Below, in pieces: positions 15,339 through 17,016 of a stretch of 17,016 nt of DNA. A program made the position numbers and the translations under genes. The notes below the pieces were generated by a model, which did not search any database, was not told where the DNA came from, and was given only the letters and a program-made list of their open reading frames with translations. The stretch is taken from the NCBI GenBank assembly GCA_023229525.1, contig JALNZC010000060.1, positions 1 to 17,016 of the forward strand, in the 5' to 3' direction. How positions within the stretch are numbered: position 1 is the stretch's first letter; the number at the start of each line of letters is the position of its first letter. Origin of the DNA: Bacteroidales bacterium (lineage in GTDB: Bacteria > Bacteroidota > Bacteroidia > Bacteroidales > FEN-979).

Positions 15339-16103
15339 TTATTTTCCAGGCAACGGTATAATCTGATCGGTTCCTGGAGGTGTTTTTACGATCAGCAAAG
15401 GGGCCGGATTTGTCATGTAGTAAATGTTTCCGATCGATCCAATGGTGGCGTGTAGTTGATGGATGGCCCTGACATAACAGTCGTTAGTTCCGTAATTTTT
15501 TATATAGGTATAACCCGTTTTTAGGTCCCGGCAATCAAACAAGCCATAATCTCCGGCATAAATGTTACTTTCATCGCATATGCCCTGAAGTTTGAAATCA
15601 ACGGTCCCCATATGCTGGACAAATATCCCTTTCCGGCAGTTTATAAACAGGTTTATCGTTCCACATCCTCCCCAGGTATCAATCTGGATAGTATCGTTAA
15701 CAATTAGATTTGTTGATTTTACATTTCCTGAAGAATTGTAATAAATATCAAGAATTGGTTTTGTGCTTGAAAATGAAACATAAACATTAACCGGATCTGT
15801 ATAATTCCGGAGCCAGTTGCATGAATTTTCGTTATGGATGATCAACCGGCCTCCATTTACTACCGTGGTTATTCCCTTGATAATATTTTCGCCCGCCTCA
15901 ACGGTTACATGGTTTACAGCTTCCTGTTTCAGGATAAGTGTAACGTTATCATTTAGATAAATACTGTCAAAATCTTCAACGACACGATCAACAGAGATGA
16001 TCGTACCGGTATTGGTAAGGCAATTCTGACCTTTCTTGCAAGCGGGAACCGCAATTATTGCGAGGAGCATACAAACAACAAGAATTCTTCTGGTATTTTT
16101 CAT
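15339..16103 (-). CDS. GIN-domain (DUF2807) lipoprotein
   Basis: The 254-residue protein has a lipoprotein signal peptide (MKNTRRILVVCMLLAIIAVPAC, lipid-bearing Cys22, followed by KK). The body fits the GIN/DUF2807 fold, a head-to-tail beta-helix: it begins with a VEDFDSIYLNDNVTLILKQ segment typical of the family, then short beta repeats such as GTINLFINCRKGIFVQHMGTVDFKLQG. The domain is often called a putative auto-transporter adhesin head. Its function is unproven. I chose the ATG at 16103; a longer frame opens 12 codons upstream but would bury the signal peptide in the upstream gene. The start follows the TGA of the PagL-like gene by one base (TGA-T-ATG), a typical arrangement for translational coupling. 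Confidence 0.88.
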   Translation of the reverse strand: MKNTRRILVVCMLLAIIAVPACKKGQNCLTNTGTIISVDRVVEDFDSIYLNDNVTLILKQEAVNHVTVEAGENIIKGITTVVNGGRLIIHNENSCNWLRNYTDPVNVYVSFSSTKPILDIYYNSSGNVKSTNLIVNDTIQIDTWGGCGTINLFINCRKGIFVQHMGTVDFKLQGICDESNIYAGDYGLFDCRDLKTGYTYIKNYGTNDCYVRAIHQLHATIGSIGNIYYMTNPAPLLIVKTPPGTDQIIPLPGK

Positions 16104-16104
16104 A

Positions 16105-17016
16105 TCAGTGAACCGTTTTTCTTCCGAATAATACCTCAAACCGGTATCCCATTCCCCAACCGATATATTCAGCCCGTCCCCAAACCACCTTAAGCATCAC
16201 ATTGGCAAAAAAATGTTTCGAAAAATTATATTGAACGCAAAGCTTCTGGTAGAGCGGCTTAACCGGATCCATGACGTGAAGATAATATCCAAAATTAAGA
16301 ATAATTCCAAGTTTACCCATTGTAAGATTATAAGCAGCATTAATTCCCGGATTCAGAAATTTCCAGTTGTTTATTATTGTATCGGGGCTATTGTTTTCAT
16401 CGATATAATTAAGTTCATATAATTTTCTTTGGGACGGATCATAGGAGAGGTCCAGACCGATTCCGAACTGGCTTTTTTTGGTGATGCGGACAAATGTATT
16501 TTCATATAGGTGATAGACAAGGTAATTTTCTCCAACAACCGCTTTCAGGTTTTTCCATCCAAGTGATAATCCGAAATGAAACTCAATGGATCGCTGCAAT
16601 GTGGCTGCAAAAGGTTCTGTAGGAGCATAGAACCTGTCACTGATATTTTTGTTTTCCCCGAATGGGCGATATGCGATTCCGATGTTGACCAGGGGGGTGT
16701 TTAGCCCGTTGTTCGGTAGCTTCAGTGAACCGTTTGAAAAATGTTGAAGGCTGAAACCGGCAGTGACTGAAAAAGTTTTATTAAACCTGACCCGTGCTTC
16801 AAGCATCAGGTTTACAGCTGCATTCACATGCGAACCAATAGCTAAGTTCTTCTAGTTGTTTAGCCTGTCAAACCGTTTTGTTAAATATCCGACACCCAAT
16901 GCAAAACGAAACCCCAACGTGAAATCGCGTGTCTTGAACAAAGGGAAATTGATCAAAGGCATCAGTGCAAAGGCCTGACCTAAACTGGGATTATAACCTA
17001 ATCCCGAATAAAAGAA
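16105..17016 (-). pseudogene. PagL-like lipid A deacylase (acyloxyacyl hydrolase family), interrupted by TAG, 5' end off window
   Basis: Reading leftwards from the right edge, one frame encodes about 54 residues (FFYSGLGYNPSLGQAF..., then LTKRFDRLNN), then TAG at 16854-16852, then continues in the same frame with KNLAIGSHVNAAVNLMLEA and 230 more residues to a TGA at 16105. The second part contains HFSNGS, matching the catalytic His-x-Ser of PagL, and a LKLPNNGLNTPLVNIGIAYR stretch, with later barrel-like strands. PagL-type enzymes are outer-membrane barrels that remove the 3-O-acyl chain of lipid A. The apparent Glu of the PagL catalytic triad is not obvious here. Because both sides of the TAG match one family in one frame, the stop is probably a point change (for instance Tyr TAT or TAC to TAG) or a base error. 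A restart at GTG 16827 would lack the signal peptide. Confidence 0.75.

Noticed and set aside
16852..16854. TAG read as an amino acid through general stop-codon reassignment
   Set aside because: TAG ends the gene at 4738 in this window, other genes end at TAA or TGA, and no other internal TAG is seen in a conserved gene.

Overview
The window looks like a piece of chromosome from a Bacteroidota bacterium, probably an uncultured Bacteroidales-like lineage. The clues are the gene set (type-3 prolyl-tRNA synthetase, the LpxK/PNP pair, a long-form Nif3 protein next to a C4 zinc-ribbon coiled-coil protein, a FadL-like porin, a GIN-domain lipoprotein, a PagL-like deacylase), weak or absent Shine-Dalgarno sequences, and matches to the Bacteroidota promoter element TAnnTTTG. 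It is a compact housekeeping and envelope region. I see no tRNA, rRNA, CRISPR array, insertion sequence, integrase or prophage gene, and no gap without a gene longer than about 200 bases.

Layout. Bases 1-45 hold an 8-bp tandem repeat that runs off the left edge. thyA and folA (51-1344, +) form a thymidylate/folate pair. Facing them are a secreted GATase-like protein of unknown function and dnaB (1352-4124, -), which overlap by 17 nt. A small exported two-helix protein (4250-4738, +) converges on purine nucleoside phosphorylase, and the two stop codons overlap. PNP in turn overlaps lpxK by 29 nt (4735-6595, -). A stand-alone, somewhat degenerate response-regulator receiver protein follows (6694-7092, -).

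From 7287 to 10868 (+) there is a tight three-gene cluster: Nif3-like metalloprotein, zinc-ribbon coiled-coil protein, and secreted TPR protein. A perfect 20-bp terminator-like hairpin lies inside the first codons of the TPR gene. A FadL/OmpP1-like porin and a Ser/Tyr/Gly-rich lipoprotein follow on the minus strand (10857-13714). proS (13846-15321, +) diverges from them behind a promoter region with two perfect TAnnTTTG boxes created by an 11-bp tandem duplication. The right end (15339-17016, -) has a GIN/DUF2807 lipoprotein abutting (TGA-T-ATG) a PagL-like lipid A deacylase gene. That gene reads in one frame to the window edge except for a single in-frame TAG.

Together the genes cover nucleotide supply and replication (thyA, folA, PNP, dnaB), translation (proS), lipid A synthesis and possible remodelling (lpxK, the PagL-like gene), and outer-membrane or periplasmic proteins of unknown role. 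No clear new multi-gene system is visible. The observations most worth checking are the TAG-interrupted deacylase, the hairpin inside a signal-peptide coding region, the lpxK leader stem that would mask its start codon, and the degenerate receiver protein.
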